In this document: positions 31,626 through 42,934 of the stretch, in pieces
Layout of the letters: each line of letters begins with the position of its first letter
Numbering within the stretch: position 1 is the first letter of the stretch
Origin: Nephrocerus scutellatus
Lineage: Eukaryota > Arthropoda > Insecta > Diptera > Pipunculidae
DNA: 64,000 nucleotides
NCBI GenBank assembly: GCA_947095585.1
Contig: OX352762.1
Location: forward strand, 7,481,969-7,545,968
Direction: 5' to 3'
The notes under the pieces: generated by a model
Database searches by the model: none
What the model was told of the DNA's origin: nothing
What the model saw: only the letters and a program-made list of their open reading frames with translations
Position numbers and translations under genes: made by a program

Positions 31626-32457
31626 CATTAAAAGACAAATAAAAAACTACAAAGTATTGATTGGCATGGTGATGGGTAGAAGAAAACTTTAAAATAGAAT
31701 GATTGAGATATAAATATATTATGAGAAAAGAAACAAACGCAAAACATTAAGTAATTTACTGGAGCAGGAATATTCTGGTTTCCTCCATTGTGTACGAGTA
31801 CTTTGGAGACGCTTGAACGATCTGTGTGCTTAGATTGATGGTGGCGGCGGCGGTACTGCTGCTAATGTCGATCCCCGATGGTGATGTTGCATACATTCAT
31901 ACTGGTTCATGCCCATGAGTAGAGAGGTGGTGCCACCGATTTCCGTTACTAAATCAACCATCACATCAAGCTTGACTAGTTTTGTTTATTAACTACTGTA
32001 ACTGTAACTCTCTGCTCTGTATATCGCCGTCTATCGTTTTGCTCTCGTTGCAATAGTCGTCGACCGTCGAGTCGGCGGTTCACAGCCGTAGCAACAAATG
32101 TAGCAGCAACTGCAGCAATACAGCAGCTGACGAGTTGTCTGGCAAGGTGCATTGGGTGTTGCAAGTTAAACCAAATAAACACAAGTCCAACGCTTTCCTA
32201 TCGACATTTGCAATTTATTGTGATGGATGGACGCAGTATAGCTTCGAACATGTTTTTTTTTTGTACTTGTATTAAGTTTTTTTTTTGCTGTACATAATCG
32301 GCACCCGATCCTGACTGGACAAATTCCATTATCTACTTTACCATTTAGGTACACATGCTTCCAACGACACAAATATGCTACGAATAAATAAAACCAGATG
32401 TTCGAAAATATTGACAGTAAGCATTTTCGAAAATAGATCCTACATAACTTCAGGCTA
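31626..32457. other. Intergenic DNA
   Basis: No gene recognised. GCAGCAACTGCAGC-like sequence at about 32102-32125 is low-complexity only. Confidence 0.35.
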
Positions 32458-32596
32458 AGGGCGCTGTCCCAATGGAAAAACTTTATACTTAAGACCTACA
32501 GGATTGTATGTATTTCCAACATTTTTTTGTCAAATCCAAAATCCATAAAATCCTGTAAGTCTTAAGTATTAAGTTTTTCCATTGCGAGAGCGCCCT
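32458..32596. mobile_element. Foldback MITE, family F, copy 2
   Basis: Non-autonomous element of 139 bp flanked by TA at 32456-32457 and 32597-32598. Arms of about 55 bp are near-perfect inverted repeats: the left arm starts AGGGCGCTGTCCCAATGGAA and the right arm, in reverse complement, starts AGGGCGCTCTCGCAATGGAA. Both continue with AAAACTT(T/A)ATACTTAAGAC and ACAGGATT. TA target duplication and long arms point to mobilisation by a Tc1/mariner-type transposase. The TIR does not match the intact mariner at 37.8 kb, so another source is needed. Confidence 0.9.
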
Positions 32597-32598
32597 TA

Positions 32599-34020
32599 GT
32601 TTAGACGTGTTCGTTTTTGAAAGCATTATTCGAATTCGACTCAAAGTTTCATTTTGACAATTAAATGACGATTTGTTTATTTAAAGCAAGAACATCCTAC
32701 TGTTTTATATAGCTGATTTATTTGTCTGAATTTATTTGTGTCTGTCTGTGTATGACTGTCTAAGCTTATATGTTAATTTTTCGAAGTTCTTCGAAGATGA
32801 AATTAACACGGTTTAATAATGACTGATACTAATTCAGGTAAAAAGTAATATTTAAAATGAAACACTCTTCAAAAGGTAGTAGCAGAATCTTTTTATTTTT
32901 AAGTTTTTTGCTGAATTCCGTAAACATAACCCTATTAATTTATTTATTATTTATGGATATGATGTTTTATGTTCGAAAATTAAGACAGCTTGGTGTGCCT
33001 TGTGCTACATATTTCGTCTGGTGTTTTCTTGGGACAGTGTCATTCTTGTTTTTAAGGAGTAAAACGTGCACACCATCTTTTCCAGATTGATATTCTGCCT
33101 TAACAAACAATGTGTGATACACGAGTTATCAACATCGAAACAACATATCATATTGACTCCATCTAAGTCATAGTCGAAGCTAAGCTGTTTTCTTTAATTA
33201 TAGAAACTCCATCCTAATCATCTCGATGGAAAGTTTATTGTTATCCTTTTGAGCGGTGGTCACGACTTCTGGTCGGAGCGACAGGTGTGACATTTTTTTG
33301 CCATTATGTTTGCTCACTTTGAAGCGTTAAAGTGCGGCGCCATTTCAAACGGTTCCATCTATTGATGCCAAAGTTTTACAAGTCTATGATAAATCAAACA
33401 AATGACATAATTTCTGTTGTTTACCTGTAAGTTTAGTGCGCTGTTAATAAAAAAAAGGTGGGTAGTCTGTGTAAACTGTGACTAATCCAAATAAGAAACA
33501 GAACTGCACTAAACCTCAGAATACAAATTTTATTGCGTAATAACAAAGCGGCCACATGACATGACTGTTCAGTGTTGTGTTATCGTACTATCGTGCTTGT
33601 TGCCTTTATCTCTTGATTGACAAATTCAGTACATACCTGCAACGTGAGTGAATGAGATTGCCAAGGTGTGCGTGTATGTTTGTGCAGACTTGAGTCATTA
33701 ACCCTTTCTTGGCAACTTTGTCACTTGATGTGAAATTTTTGCGTTTAGTTTCTCGAGAGATTTAAAGTTCAATAGCAAGAAGGAGAACAAGAATAGAGTA
33801 AATAATTAGGAACGTCGGGGGAGTCTTGAGAAATTTGTTATGTGCACGAAAGTGTATCAGGTGATTCAATCGGAGATTACAATTTCATTCAGGTTCTGTC
33901 ACTTTGACATTTATTATCAATAGGCATTGACATTTAAATGTGTAGCGGTACTCGAAAGTTCAATGCAATTTAGGGCAGGCAGATCCGCCAAGTATGAGGC
34001 GAAAAATAATTCAGAGTTAT
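32599..34020. other. Intergenic DNA
   Basis: No convincing gene. A 77-residue hydrophobic open frame at 32857-33090 has no family match I recognise, no splice context and no conserved neighbour. Confidence 0.35.
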
Positions 34021-34028
34021 TGGTCATA

Positions 34029-34262
34029 AAGTTTTAAAGCCCAGTCTTATCTCTCGCCTAGGCGACCAAATTGACACCAGGAATTCCCAGGAATTCCAGA
34101 AGATTCTGAGATTTGATGGTCTTTTTCTTGCAGCGCTTTCGATTTGCGGAGTATAGTGAAGATTTGGCGTCCCATTTCGACAGCGTTCTCGACGAAAACC
34201 AGAGAACGCTGTAGAAATGGGACACAAAACCTTCACCGATAAATCTGGGTTTATTCTATCCA
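34029..34262. mobile_element. Interrupted palindrome / foldback element
   Basis: The core hairpin is a 35-base arm at 34157-34191 (GTGAAG... CAGCGTTCTC), an 11-base loop, then the inverse arm (GAGAACGCTG ... CTTCAC) at 34203-34237 with four mismatches. Two of these become G:U pairs if the minus strand is transcribed. An outer pair, GCCCAGTCTTATC near 34040 against GATAAATCTGGGTTT near 34239, suggests a larger foldback element whose left arm carries about 100 extra bases. Confidence 0.65.
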
Positions 34263-37200
34263 ACAAGTCTGTTGTATTCCCATCAGACAGCCCTTTGGTT
34301 TTTAAATCTCATCTCATTCTCAATCTCATTTTTTGTCATTTGATTTTGATAAATGCAGAACGGAACCAAAAATACACGTCAGGGTTGGTTAAAGCCAACA
34401 AAGCCTACTATTATCTGTCAAAACTCTTCAATTGCAGGAATCTTCAAATCCGGAAACGAACGATGTCATCACCTCTTTCAATAATGGTCACTTATTGTTT
34501 AAAAACAATGAAAGGGTTAAGTAGTGGGTGCGGGTTTGTTTTGGTGGTCCATGTTCATTCTTACCGCACTACACAGCAGCAGCACAGTACAAAATCAAAA
34601 ATTCATGGAACAAACATAGCTGTTTGCGTTACGGTTGCTTTTTCCCTATGACGGTGTTGTGATGTTGTCACAACGGGAAACTCACTGCAAAAATAATCAT
34701 TGACGATGCGACGAGACGACGATTTCGATTAGTACTTGTGCCTTGGTGTGGTCGTGTCTCGTCCGACGTCTGCAAGTCAAGTTGCTGGTGTGGTGTAGCC
34801 AAGCAGGTGGTGTACGACGATATATGGTTATCTGTTTGCCTGCTGTTGCCCATCCATTCCTGGGACACACACACCGAACAGAAGTGCATCGGTTGAAGAG
34901 GTTTCCCACTTTGACTCCATTGGAAAAAGTTGGTATCCGTATTTATGACGCTACAACGAAGCGAAACATTGGCAGCATCATCACAAGCACCAATGCAGAT
35001 GTGTGGGGGGTTCTATGTTGATTCATAAGCTCAAGGCCCTACTTTTACTTCTTTGTTTTGTATAATTTTACTTTTGTGTATAGGTAGATGCGATTAATAT
35101 TTATTTGTAGATGAGTAGTGGCGGTGGGGAAATGTCTCTTCCTATTGTTTGGCAATGGTGGCAGAGGCACGTACTTGCATGTACGAGTCTAGGACAAACA
35201 CTAGAATAAAATTGCATTGAATTTGGTGATGAATTCCAACATTTTTTTATTTTTTCCGATTGATCATCATTGTATTTATCACAATGGACCATTACTGGTC
35301 TAAGTGTGTAGGTTCCGCTGACAGCCACCTTAACCTGACCTATCATTATATTTGACTTCGGGATCCGGTTCTGACAACCTTCCGTATTTTCGCCCTGATT
35401 AAAAAATAAGTAATTAAAAACCTTACTGTTTCTTTATCAGGCTTAGCAGATGGGATCATAAAAATACAAGAAACTCGCACTTAATGCATTTTTACACCGA
35501 TACAGCCACACAAATCATAGTGTCGCCATTTTTGGTTTCTTTTTACAACAACAACAAAATGTCAATATGGAAATAGAAAACTATGTAGTATGTACGTCCT
35601 TTCTCGTTGGTTTTATGCTACATAAATTCAAGCCGCTGTAATGTATTTTTAACAGTGCATTGACTAGTGTCAAATGTCGACGAAATGCTTGACCATGTTT
35701 GCCAAATTACAACAAATGATTATACATTTTGTTCAATGAGAAAAAAGGCAGAACAGAACAGCACAAGTTTGTGAATAATGTCAGATCATGTTAGAACAGA
35801 AAATTACAGCCATATGTCAATTGATAGAATGTCAAGTGGTACAAGTTCCAGCAACGCCGAGTAGAAAGCATGCAATTTGCAATTACAGCTGTTTTTGACA
35901 TTTCAAAAACAAAAGCTGTCCAGAGCAGAGTCATTGAACACAAAGTAGAACAGTCTCAGACAGAATTTTTTCTCATTGAACACGAAAACCTGATATTTTT
36001 CTGCTATGAACTGTTCGGAACAGCCTCATTGAACAAAATTATACTGAAATTTCGCGTGCATTAGCATTTGTCTCTGTTTTTCGTATCTTAAAGGTAAATG
36101 TCAAATTTACACATGTAAAGAGCGAACTGAATCGCTCGGCCCCATACGCGCGAAAGTGATAGAAAGAATCGGAGTTGAACTCTTTTATAATCACACAATG
36201 GCACAATACACTTGCTGTGTATTTGCAAATTAGCCTATGCGTGCTCATGCTGGCCTATGTTCATTATAATTCATGCTTTAGTGCTGTTTAGTCGTGCAGG
36301 TTGCAGAGAAGTGAGCATCGAAATGACAAATTGACAATACCAAAAAAAAACAGTCATTCATCGTCCTCACGTCCCTGCCTGGTGCCCGGTCATCTAATGC
36401 GGTGGATTTTCGTTGTTCTTGCTCAGGTGACAGGTGCTAATATTACATTGGCACAGGTGCGAAAAATAAGTGTGCTATAAATGACAGCGTGAAAGACGAT
36501 AACAAAAAAAAAAGCCAACAAATAACGAAGATGGAAAAACCCATGAGAATTGGTAAAAAAATTTATTAATTCATAAAAAAGGCAAACATAAAAAACCGGC
36601 AGCGCTTTCGTTAAGAAAGAGAAATGCGAAAGAGACACATGAGGTGCATGAATAAGCAATTAGCGGGCACAGGCATTTACTTTGGCGCGACTTTTTGTGT
36701 CGTTTCGGGTTTTTGTTGGTTTTTTTCCTTCTGTTTTTGCTTTTCTTTATGGATCATCAATGGATCTTGCCAAGTGACTTTCGGAAATTTCTCCTGTTGC
36801 GTCGCTGCCACCAGTTAGACCGGTCGGTGTTGGGTTGACTGATGCCAGAGTGCACACTGCACAATCGATCTTCCGTTTCAGTCGTTTTGCATGTCATGCA
36901 GTGCAAGTGCAGGGGCTTACCAAAAAAAAAATTCATTCAAAAAGAAAAATAGTTGCCGTCGCCGCTGCCACTACTGCAGACTTAACTTGTCAATGAATAA
37001 ATTTTTTTCGTTACTCGTCAAAAAATTATTGTTAGGTGGGTAGGTACGGTACGTAAAGAAAAGAATGAATTGGAAATGATATATTCCCCGTTATGTAAAA
37101 ACGATGACAATTGAAAACTTTATGCTGCGTCCTAGTCTTTAGAAGCAGTAAATAAAGGGTTGTGGTTGTTTTTTTTTTATTATAGAATAGTGCATAGTCC

Positions 37201-37812
37201 TATCGCCCCATCCGCATCGCCATCGAGATTCTAATCAAGAAAAGAACGTTTTGATTTTATGAGGGCGAAAAACAATAGCGTCTGAACTGTGAAGGAAAAA
37301 TAAGACGAAGTCTTTGTTAGACTACGATGCAGACACAGTCATTGTGTGTTGACATCATTGTGACCATCGAACGCCTTGGGAGGGAATCTCAAATGAAAAT
37401 TTTCGCTTCGCTTGACGGAACAAACTTTATCGAAACAACGTCGTCTCGTCGTCTGGGTCGCCATTTGCAATTTGTAGTAATGTCTAATGTGTTGCATTGC
37501 ATTGCACACTTGAGAGCACACTTAACCCAGTTACAGGTTGTCGTTTTTTTTGTGTACTCTACTGTTTGTCATTAATTGACCATAGCTCATCATCATCACA
37601 ATTAAGAAACACCAACACTAATCACCCCGATTTTTTCTTCTCTTCCTTGTCATTTATTGCTTTGCATATTTTTTCTTCAGCAATTAATAAAGCAGCGGTG
37701 GTGACGGTAACTGTTGCTTACTCTGCCACTGTCACTGCTCTGTCATAGACTAAAACCAAAGCACTTCCACTTGTGATTGAACAGTGTTTCTGATAAAAGA
37801 GCTGTATACATA
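34263..37812. other. Gene-free DNA
   Basis: No gene supported. An open frame starting in the palindrome (34217-34651, 144 codons) shows no recognisable domain. The stretch is rich in TGTCAA/TTTGACA-type words (for example near 33900, 35665 and 35815) but holds no repeat I could pair within the window. Confidence 0.4.
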
Positions 37813-39116
37813 AAGGGTGTTTTTTTAGGAGGTTTGTTTTTCCGATAGATGTCGTTTTATTTTATGACAGTTGTTTTGACAGCTCAAAGTGGCATTTCTA
37901 CTCAGTATTGTTTGGCAAATCATTATGAATAGGTTAACTCCAGAACAACGTTTTCAAATCGTGGAAATTTATTTTCAAAATCAGTGTTCAATTAAAAATG
38001 TTTATAGAGCACTTCGTGAATTTTATGGTGCACATAATCGTCCGTCAGAGACCACCATAAAGAACGTAATTACCAAATTTCGGTCTACATTCACTCTTTT
38101 GGATGCCAAGCCACCGACAAGAATGAGAAGAGTTCGTACAGAAGAAAATATTGCTGTCGTTGAGGCCAGTGTCGAAGAAAACGACAATTTATCGATTCGT
38201 CGTCGTGCTCAGCAAATTGGACTTTGTCCATCGACTTTATGGAAAATTTTACGTAAAGATTTGGGTTTGGTGCCATACAAAATTCAATTGGTGCAAGAAT
38301 TAAAGCCACACGACCATCGTTTGCGCCGTGAATTCAGTGATTGGTCGTTAAATCAATTGAACGAAGATCCATTTTTTTACCGTAAAATTCTCTTCAGTGA
38401 TGAGGCGCATTTTTTGTTAAATGGATACGTCAACAAACAAAATTGTCGCATTTGGAGCAAAGATAATCCACACGCCGTTCAAGAATTACCAATGCATCCT
38501 GATAAATGTACTGTTTGGTGCGGTCTATGGGCTGGTGGGATCATCGGTCCATATTTCTTTAAAAATGAGGAAGGACGACGCGTTACCGTGAATGGAAATC
38601 GATACAGAACCATGTTAAATGAGTTTTTGTTGTCAAATCTTGAAGATATGGATATGGATGAAATGTGGTTTCAACAAGATGGTGCCACTTGCCATACAGC
38701 ACGTGAAACAATCGACTTATTGAAAGAAACTTTCAACGACAACATTATTTCGAGAAATGGTCCGGTGAATTGGCCTCCGCGTTCGTGCGATTTGACGCCA
38801 CTCGATTACTTTTTGTGGGGATACGTGAAGTCATTGGTTTATGTGGATAAACCTCAATCGATTGACGCTTTGGAAACCAATATTCAACGTGTCATTGCTG
38901 ACATACGCCCTCAAATGCTTGAAAAAGTGCTGGAAAATTGGACCTCCAGAATGACATTTGTGAAAAATAGTCGTGGTAGCCATATGCCAGAAATTGTGTT
39001 TAAATGTTAAATGCCAAAAAATTATCTACCAAATAAAAAAAAATTTTGGTCATTTCATAATTTTATATGTGTTTTATTCAAAAAAAAAATCGGCAACCTC
39101 TTAAAAAAACACCCGT
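37813..39116 (+). mobile_element. Complete rosa-type (DD41D) mariner transposon
   Basis: Element of 1304 bp flanked by TA at 37811-37812 and 39117-39118. The terminal inverted repeats match over about 22 bases with two mismatches: left AAGGGTGTTTTTTTAGGAGG, right (reverse complement) ACGGGTGTTTTTTTAAGAGG. It carries one uninterrupted transposase gene. Near-identical ends, an intact target duplication and the intact reading frame suggest recent, possibly current, activity. Confidence 0.93.
37925..39010 (+). CDS. Mariner transposase, DD41D (rosa-like), intact
   Basis: DDE/D-type transposase of 361 aa if translation starts at MNRLTPEQRFQIVEIYF; an in-frame Met at 37889 would add 12 residues but gives an atypical N-terminus. 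N-terminal paired-type DNA-binding region: YRALREFYGAHNRPSETTI, then an R-rich linker RMRRVRTEENIAVVEA and a second helix-turn-helix (RRRAQQIGL...STLWKILR). Catalytic aspartates are D159 (FSDEAHF), D252 (WFQQDGATCHT) and D294 (CDLTPLDYFLWGY). Exactly 41 residues separate the last two, which is the DD41D spacing described for the rosa element of tephritid flies. The frame has no stop or frameshift. The broken copies at 79-1130, 41995-42120 and 50880-51310 are relatives. Confidence 0.95.
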   Translation: MNRLTPEQRFQIVEIYFQNQCSIKNVYRALREFYGAHNRPSETTIKNVITKFRSTFTLLDAKPPTRMRRVRTEENIAVVEASVEENDNLSIRRRAQQIGLCPSTLWKILRKDLGLVPYKIQLVQELKPHDHRLRREFSDWSLNQLNEDPFFYRKILFSDEAHFLLNGYVNKQNCRIWSKDNPHAVQELPMHPDKCTVWCGLWAGGIIGPYFFKNEEGRRVTVNGNRYRTMLNEFLLSNLEDMDMDEMWFQQDGATCHTARETIDLLKETFNDNIISRNGPVNWPPRSCDLTPLDYFLWGYVKSLVYVDKPQSIDALETNIQRVIADIRPQMLEKVLENWTSRMTFVKNSRGSHMPEIVFKC

Positions 39117-39199
39117 TATATGTACATATGTATTTTTAATTGTGGGGAGTGTTTCTTTTTTCATTGATATTATATACATACTTATAGCCTAACCACACC

Positions 39200-39400
39200 G
39201 AAGTAGGGTCACCATACATGCCCCATTTTGGGGAAGTATACCTAATTTAGTATAATAGAAATATCCCAATTTTAAATTCCCATACAAATTTTTTTACAAA
39301 ATTTACCTGATTTTCTTCAAATTTTATGCGATCCGGTGAAAACACTATTTGTAAAAAATTTGGAGTGATCGGGATAGGGGCTCTCAAATTTTTTTTTGTT
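39200..39400 (+). repeat. Repeat family A, partial copy 3
   Basis: One or two units: CCCATACAAATTTTTTTACA, TTACCTGATTTTCTTCAAAT, a GATCCGGTGAAAACACT block and TTTGGAGTGATCGGGA. It is preceded by AGGGTCACCATACATGCCCC, which is not part of the other copies. Confidence 0.65.
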
Positions 39401-39829
39401 GCTCCCATTATGGTTTATGTCTCTGTTAAAATCTTGTCAACCACTGAATTGGTGTGCTGATGATACTTCATCACAGTTTTAGAATCTCTTTGTGGGTAAG
39501 TGAGGCAGTGACACGGCCAATTTGTACGAGTAATTGATACGAGTATAACTCAATTGGGCTGCGAGTAGATGCTGTCTGTTTTTTTCAGAGTTCTGAACTC
39601 TGATTGAGTGGTTTGAATAGGCATGTCCCACGTATTACTGATGGTGAAGAATATTTGACATTTGACTCAGTGGGGACTTTTGACAACGGACAAAGCGAGA
39701 GGGATAACGAATCGGAAAAATGTTGGATAGTTTCCTTACCCGCCAGATCGTCAAAATGGTGTGGATAGGAATGGTGGAGACTGGAGACAATAATAGTCGA
39801 GATCAGAAACTATTCTGCATAGTATAATA
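39401..39829. other. Spacer
   Basis: No gene or repeat recognised between the family A fragment and the purine-rich minisatellite. Confidence 0.35.
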
Positions 39830-40045
39830 AGAATAACTATAAGTAGGGAATATGAATAGTGATGGCAAAGGAGGGAATAAGACCAGTGGTGCTAATAGTA
39901 GCGGGATAAGAAAAGTTTAGATAAGAATAACCGAAAATAAGACCAATGAGGACTAAAATAGTGATGATAAAAATAACGGAGATAAGAGTTGTGGGGACAA
40001 GAATATTGGCAATAAGAATTCATGGGACAAGAATAATGAAAATTA
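39830..40045. repeat. Purine-rich degenerate minisatellite
   Basis: Repeated GATAAGAATAA/GACAAGAATAATGG-like words at roughly 20-35 base spacing, such as TAATAAGAATAACTA, TAGATAAGAATAACC, GGGGACAAGAATATTGG and GGGACAAGAATAATG. The plus strand is almost devoid of C. Confidence 0.6.
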
Positions 40046-40107
40046 TTTCTTCCTGAATCATAGGATCTTTGAAGTTTGTGACGTACCAGTCAGCATTTAC
40101 CATTGTT

Positions 40108-40315
40108 CGCAGGATTTTTAAATTCTCTATAGTAACTTTGCGAGCCCGTGGCTGGCTGGCTGGTGGTTAGAACCTTGTGATCAATTTTTAACACAATTCC
40201 TAAAGCCTGATTTTATTCAAACTTTGCACACATGTGTATTTCCCATGACAACTATTTCTATTAAAATTTGGGGCCCCTCGGGCCTCGGTGTGCCATACGA
40301 ATTTTCTATTTTTTT
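40108..40315 (+). repeat. Repeat family A, copy 4 (leader plus one unit)
   Basis: TTTTTAAATTCTCTATAGTA, GGCTGGCTGGCTGG, CTTGTGATCAATTTTTAACA, AAGCCTGATTTTATTCAAAC, TTTGCACACATGTGTATTTC and GGGGCCCCTCGGGCCTCGG. It is almost colinear with 1544-1725, showing that the leader is a fixed part of the family. Confidence 0.85.
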
Positions 40316-41759
40316 TTTATTGTGAACCGATCACAACACGGTCTATACATAGTTTCCTATTTTTTTTACTCCAAATGAATATGAATATGTGTAGGGCAGA
40401 GAAAGAACGAGTAGACATTGTACACATTGGATATTTAACACCGTTCAACATTTGCTGCGTGTACTTTGTACTTGAACTTTAATCGCTCGCGGGTTGTATA
40501 AAAAACAGCCCCTATCACAAATGTCTTAGGCAAGAAATCAGCAACTTTGGGAGTGACTTAGACAAAACTGGGGTCGAATTACGACATACGACCAACGACC
40601 AACAAGTGAATGAAATCCATACGTTAACGAATGATCGAGTATTTACATTGGGATGATCACTACTCGTCACTCGTTCACGTAAGCGATCATGCAAAATCAA
40701 CATTATTAAGTCACGTATGTGGTAATTCGAGCCCTAGTACTAAATTAAAATTCAAACCGTACCCCGGGTATAGTTTGCAAAAAGAACGTCAAACCAAAAC
40801 CATGCGAGTGAAATCCTAATTCTATCCTACAAATTGAAAGAGCTATTAAAGGTTTTTTTTTTGTCTGTCACGTACTGAATAAGGAACAGCTGTTTGTGGC
40901 AAATTGCTATTGTGAATGCATGTGGTTGTTGTTAAGAGAAGAGGAAGGGTGCTTAAGGACAAAACCTAAACCAAAATTATATGACTTTTTAGTTAGTGTG
41001 TGTGTGATATTAACATGTTGGGAATAAGGTAGAAAATGGAGCAGACAGGCACCGGTATTTCCAAGCGAAATTGTGAATGACTCCAACTCTTATATTAAAA
41101 ACCATCATAAAGGGGTGACGAACAACTCGAACGCAAGCGAAATCAAGGCTCGGTAGAGAGAGCGAGATAAACAGGTGAACAGGAAAAGCAATGAATGTAC
41201 GAGAACGTTGTTGGAATGGAATTGAAACGAGTGCTTTTGCTGCTACCTTATTATTTCGTTGTAGGAAAATATTTGGTTTTTTAGTACATAGTGTGTAGTG
41301 GTAAATCAGATCATCCACGTGAGCTACTATAATAGTTGGGATATGTAGGTGCTATGTGGGGCACACATTACCATACGCCGCTGCTATTGTTAATTAATCT
41401 GATAAGCAGGAATTTACTGCGGTGTGTAATATGTAAATTGTGCTATAGTGAATGCTAATGTTATGGTATTGAGAAGTTAACAGCAATAACAACAACACAC
41501 CAATGGTGTGGTTTTATTTACTTTTTTAATTTGTTGATACGCTGCAGTGAACACTCAAAATATTTAAAGGCAAATAATGCTTCAAAGCAAACAGCTGTGG
41601 TTGCTGGCTTTAGGTCATTTTATTCGAGATCTGCGGTAGAATCTCTGAAGGTATGTAGGTCATCCATTTCATGGTTTCAAAGCCGTAGTGTTGGCATCCC
41701 CGATATGTCAAATATCAAACATATATGTCATTGCAATAGTCATTTTATTATGTCGTGTT
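40316..41759. other. Gene-free DNA
   Basis: No supported gene or repeat. Open frames here are short and lack recognisable motifs. Confidence 0.4.
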
Positions 41760-41990
41760 TTTTTTTTACGAAAAATCAGGCGCAGATTGACCAATCTACG
41801 ATATATCGGATTTCCCCTCTAACAGATCTTGATATTTTGGGAGATTTACCCCTCTTTTCATTAACTGCAACAACAACACATTCAACTAAACAATGTAAAC
41901 AAAAGATTCTCGGCTTTCGTGTTTGTTTTTTCACGAAAAAAATCTGAGCTCGAGCGCAGATATCTAACGCAAAAAAATACGACATCAGTC
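41760..41990. repeat. Repeat family D, copy 1
   Basis: AATCAGGCGCAGATTG, TTTCCCCTCTAACAGATCTT, ATATTTTGGGAGATTTACCC, a CTTTTCATTAACTGCAACAA tract, ACAACACATTC and ACGAAAAAAATCTGAGCTCG. Outer AATC-(T/A)GG-GCAGATT blocks at both sides look like terminal inverted repeats. Related copies lie at 46200-46570, 50590-50830 (inverted) and 56850-56985 (inverted, short). Confidence 0.75.
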
Positions 41991-41994
41991 TATT

Positions 41995-42120
41995 GTCCGA
42001 CATTTACGAAATTGTTAAAACCTATTACAAAAGTGATGAATCTTGCGTGGTCACTATTCTCGCTTTAAGGAGAGCTTATGTCATACACGATTGTCATTTT
42101 GTGCAAGCAATTGAAGAGTA
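41995..42120 (+). pseudogene. N-terminal scrap of a DD41D-type mariner transposase
   Basis: SDIYEIVKTYYKSDESCVVT then LRRAYVIHD... reads like the N-terminal DNA-binding part of the element at 79-1130 (EIVKTYYKNGDSATATYRAL). It is cut off at 42119-42120 by insertion of the next mariner at a TA. Confidence 0.7.
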
Positions 42121-42880
42121 CGAGGGTGGGTCAATAAGTCCCTGAAAATTAACACAAATTTATGTCGTCACCATTTTTGTCAAGAATCATCTATTAAAAG
42201 AACGCACCCAAATTTTCAGACAGATCTGTCAAATAGTTTTGTTGTGGCAGCCATTTTATATAGACGCCTACATTTTGCATTTTCGATAAAATGAAAAAAA
42301 AGTGAATTTTTGCGAGAAAAAATTAACACGCAAACCTAACAAAAGCAAAAAAATATTATGGGGACTCTTCACCATCGATTGGAACCATTCACCACTGGTG
42401 ATGCCGAACGTTCTGGTCGCCCAAATGGTCGACAAAATCCATGGTTTGATAATGGAAGATCGGCGAGAGAAAGTGCGCGAGCTTGAAGAGGCATTGGCTT
42501 ATCACATGGCTCTGTTATTTCGATTTAACATAAATATTTGGACATGAAAAAGCTTCCAACAACAACAACAAACGCATTCGTTTGACAACTTCAAAGGTGT
42601 GTTTTGCGATGTTCCAGAAAGAAGAAGAAATTCGACTGAGTTTTTCCCAGGTTTTTCTCCATATTTAGCCCCCTGCTGCTATTTCTTGTTTCCAAACATG
42701 AAAAAATGGCTTGGAGGTAAGAGATTTGGGTCGAACGAAGAGGTATTCGCTGAAACAAACGCTTATTTTGAGGGGCTCGAGAAATCGTATGATTTGAAAT
42801 TGAAGAAACGTTCCTCGTTTTTATTGTCATTAATAAACTTTTGGTTGATTTCTCCAGATGCCCTATTTTGATACCTTGGT
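42121..42880 (+). pseudogene. Deleted irritans-like mariner
   Basis: Begins directly after TA with CGAGGGTGGGTCAATAAGTC, a typical irritans-subfamily mariner terminus. Coding remnants: a DAERSGRP-like segment near 42400, VDKIHGLIMEDRREKVRELE near 42430-42490 (helix-turn-helix linker), then, after an internal deletion that removed the first two catalytic aspartates, a FSPYLAPCCYFLFPNMKKWL-like third block and GGKRFGSNEEVFAE. Frameshifted and dead. No matching right terminus was found. Confidence 0.85.
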
Positions 42881-42934
42881 CTATCATGAAATAATTTAAT
42901 ATTTTTGGAGGTTATGTTTCTCAAAAGTAAAAGT

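Noticed and set aside
32857..33090. 77-codon hydrophobic open frame
   Set aside because: Could be a small membrane protein, but it has no recognised family, no splice or promoter context and typical AT-rich composition; chance is more likely.
34217..34651. 144-codon open frame starting in the palindrome
   Set aside because: No domain, low-complexity and hydrophobic content typical of random AT-rich frames, and its start lies in a foldback repeat.
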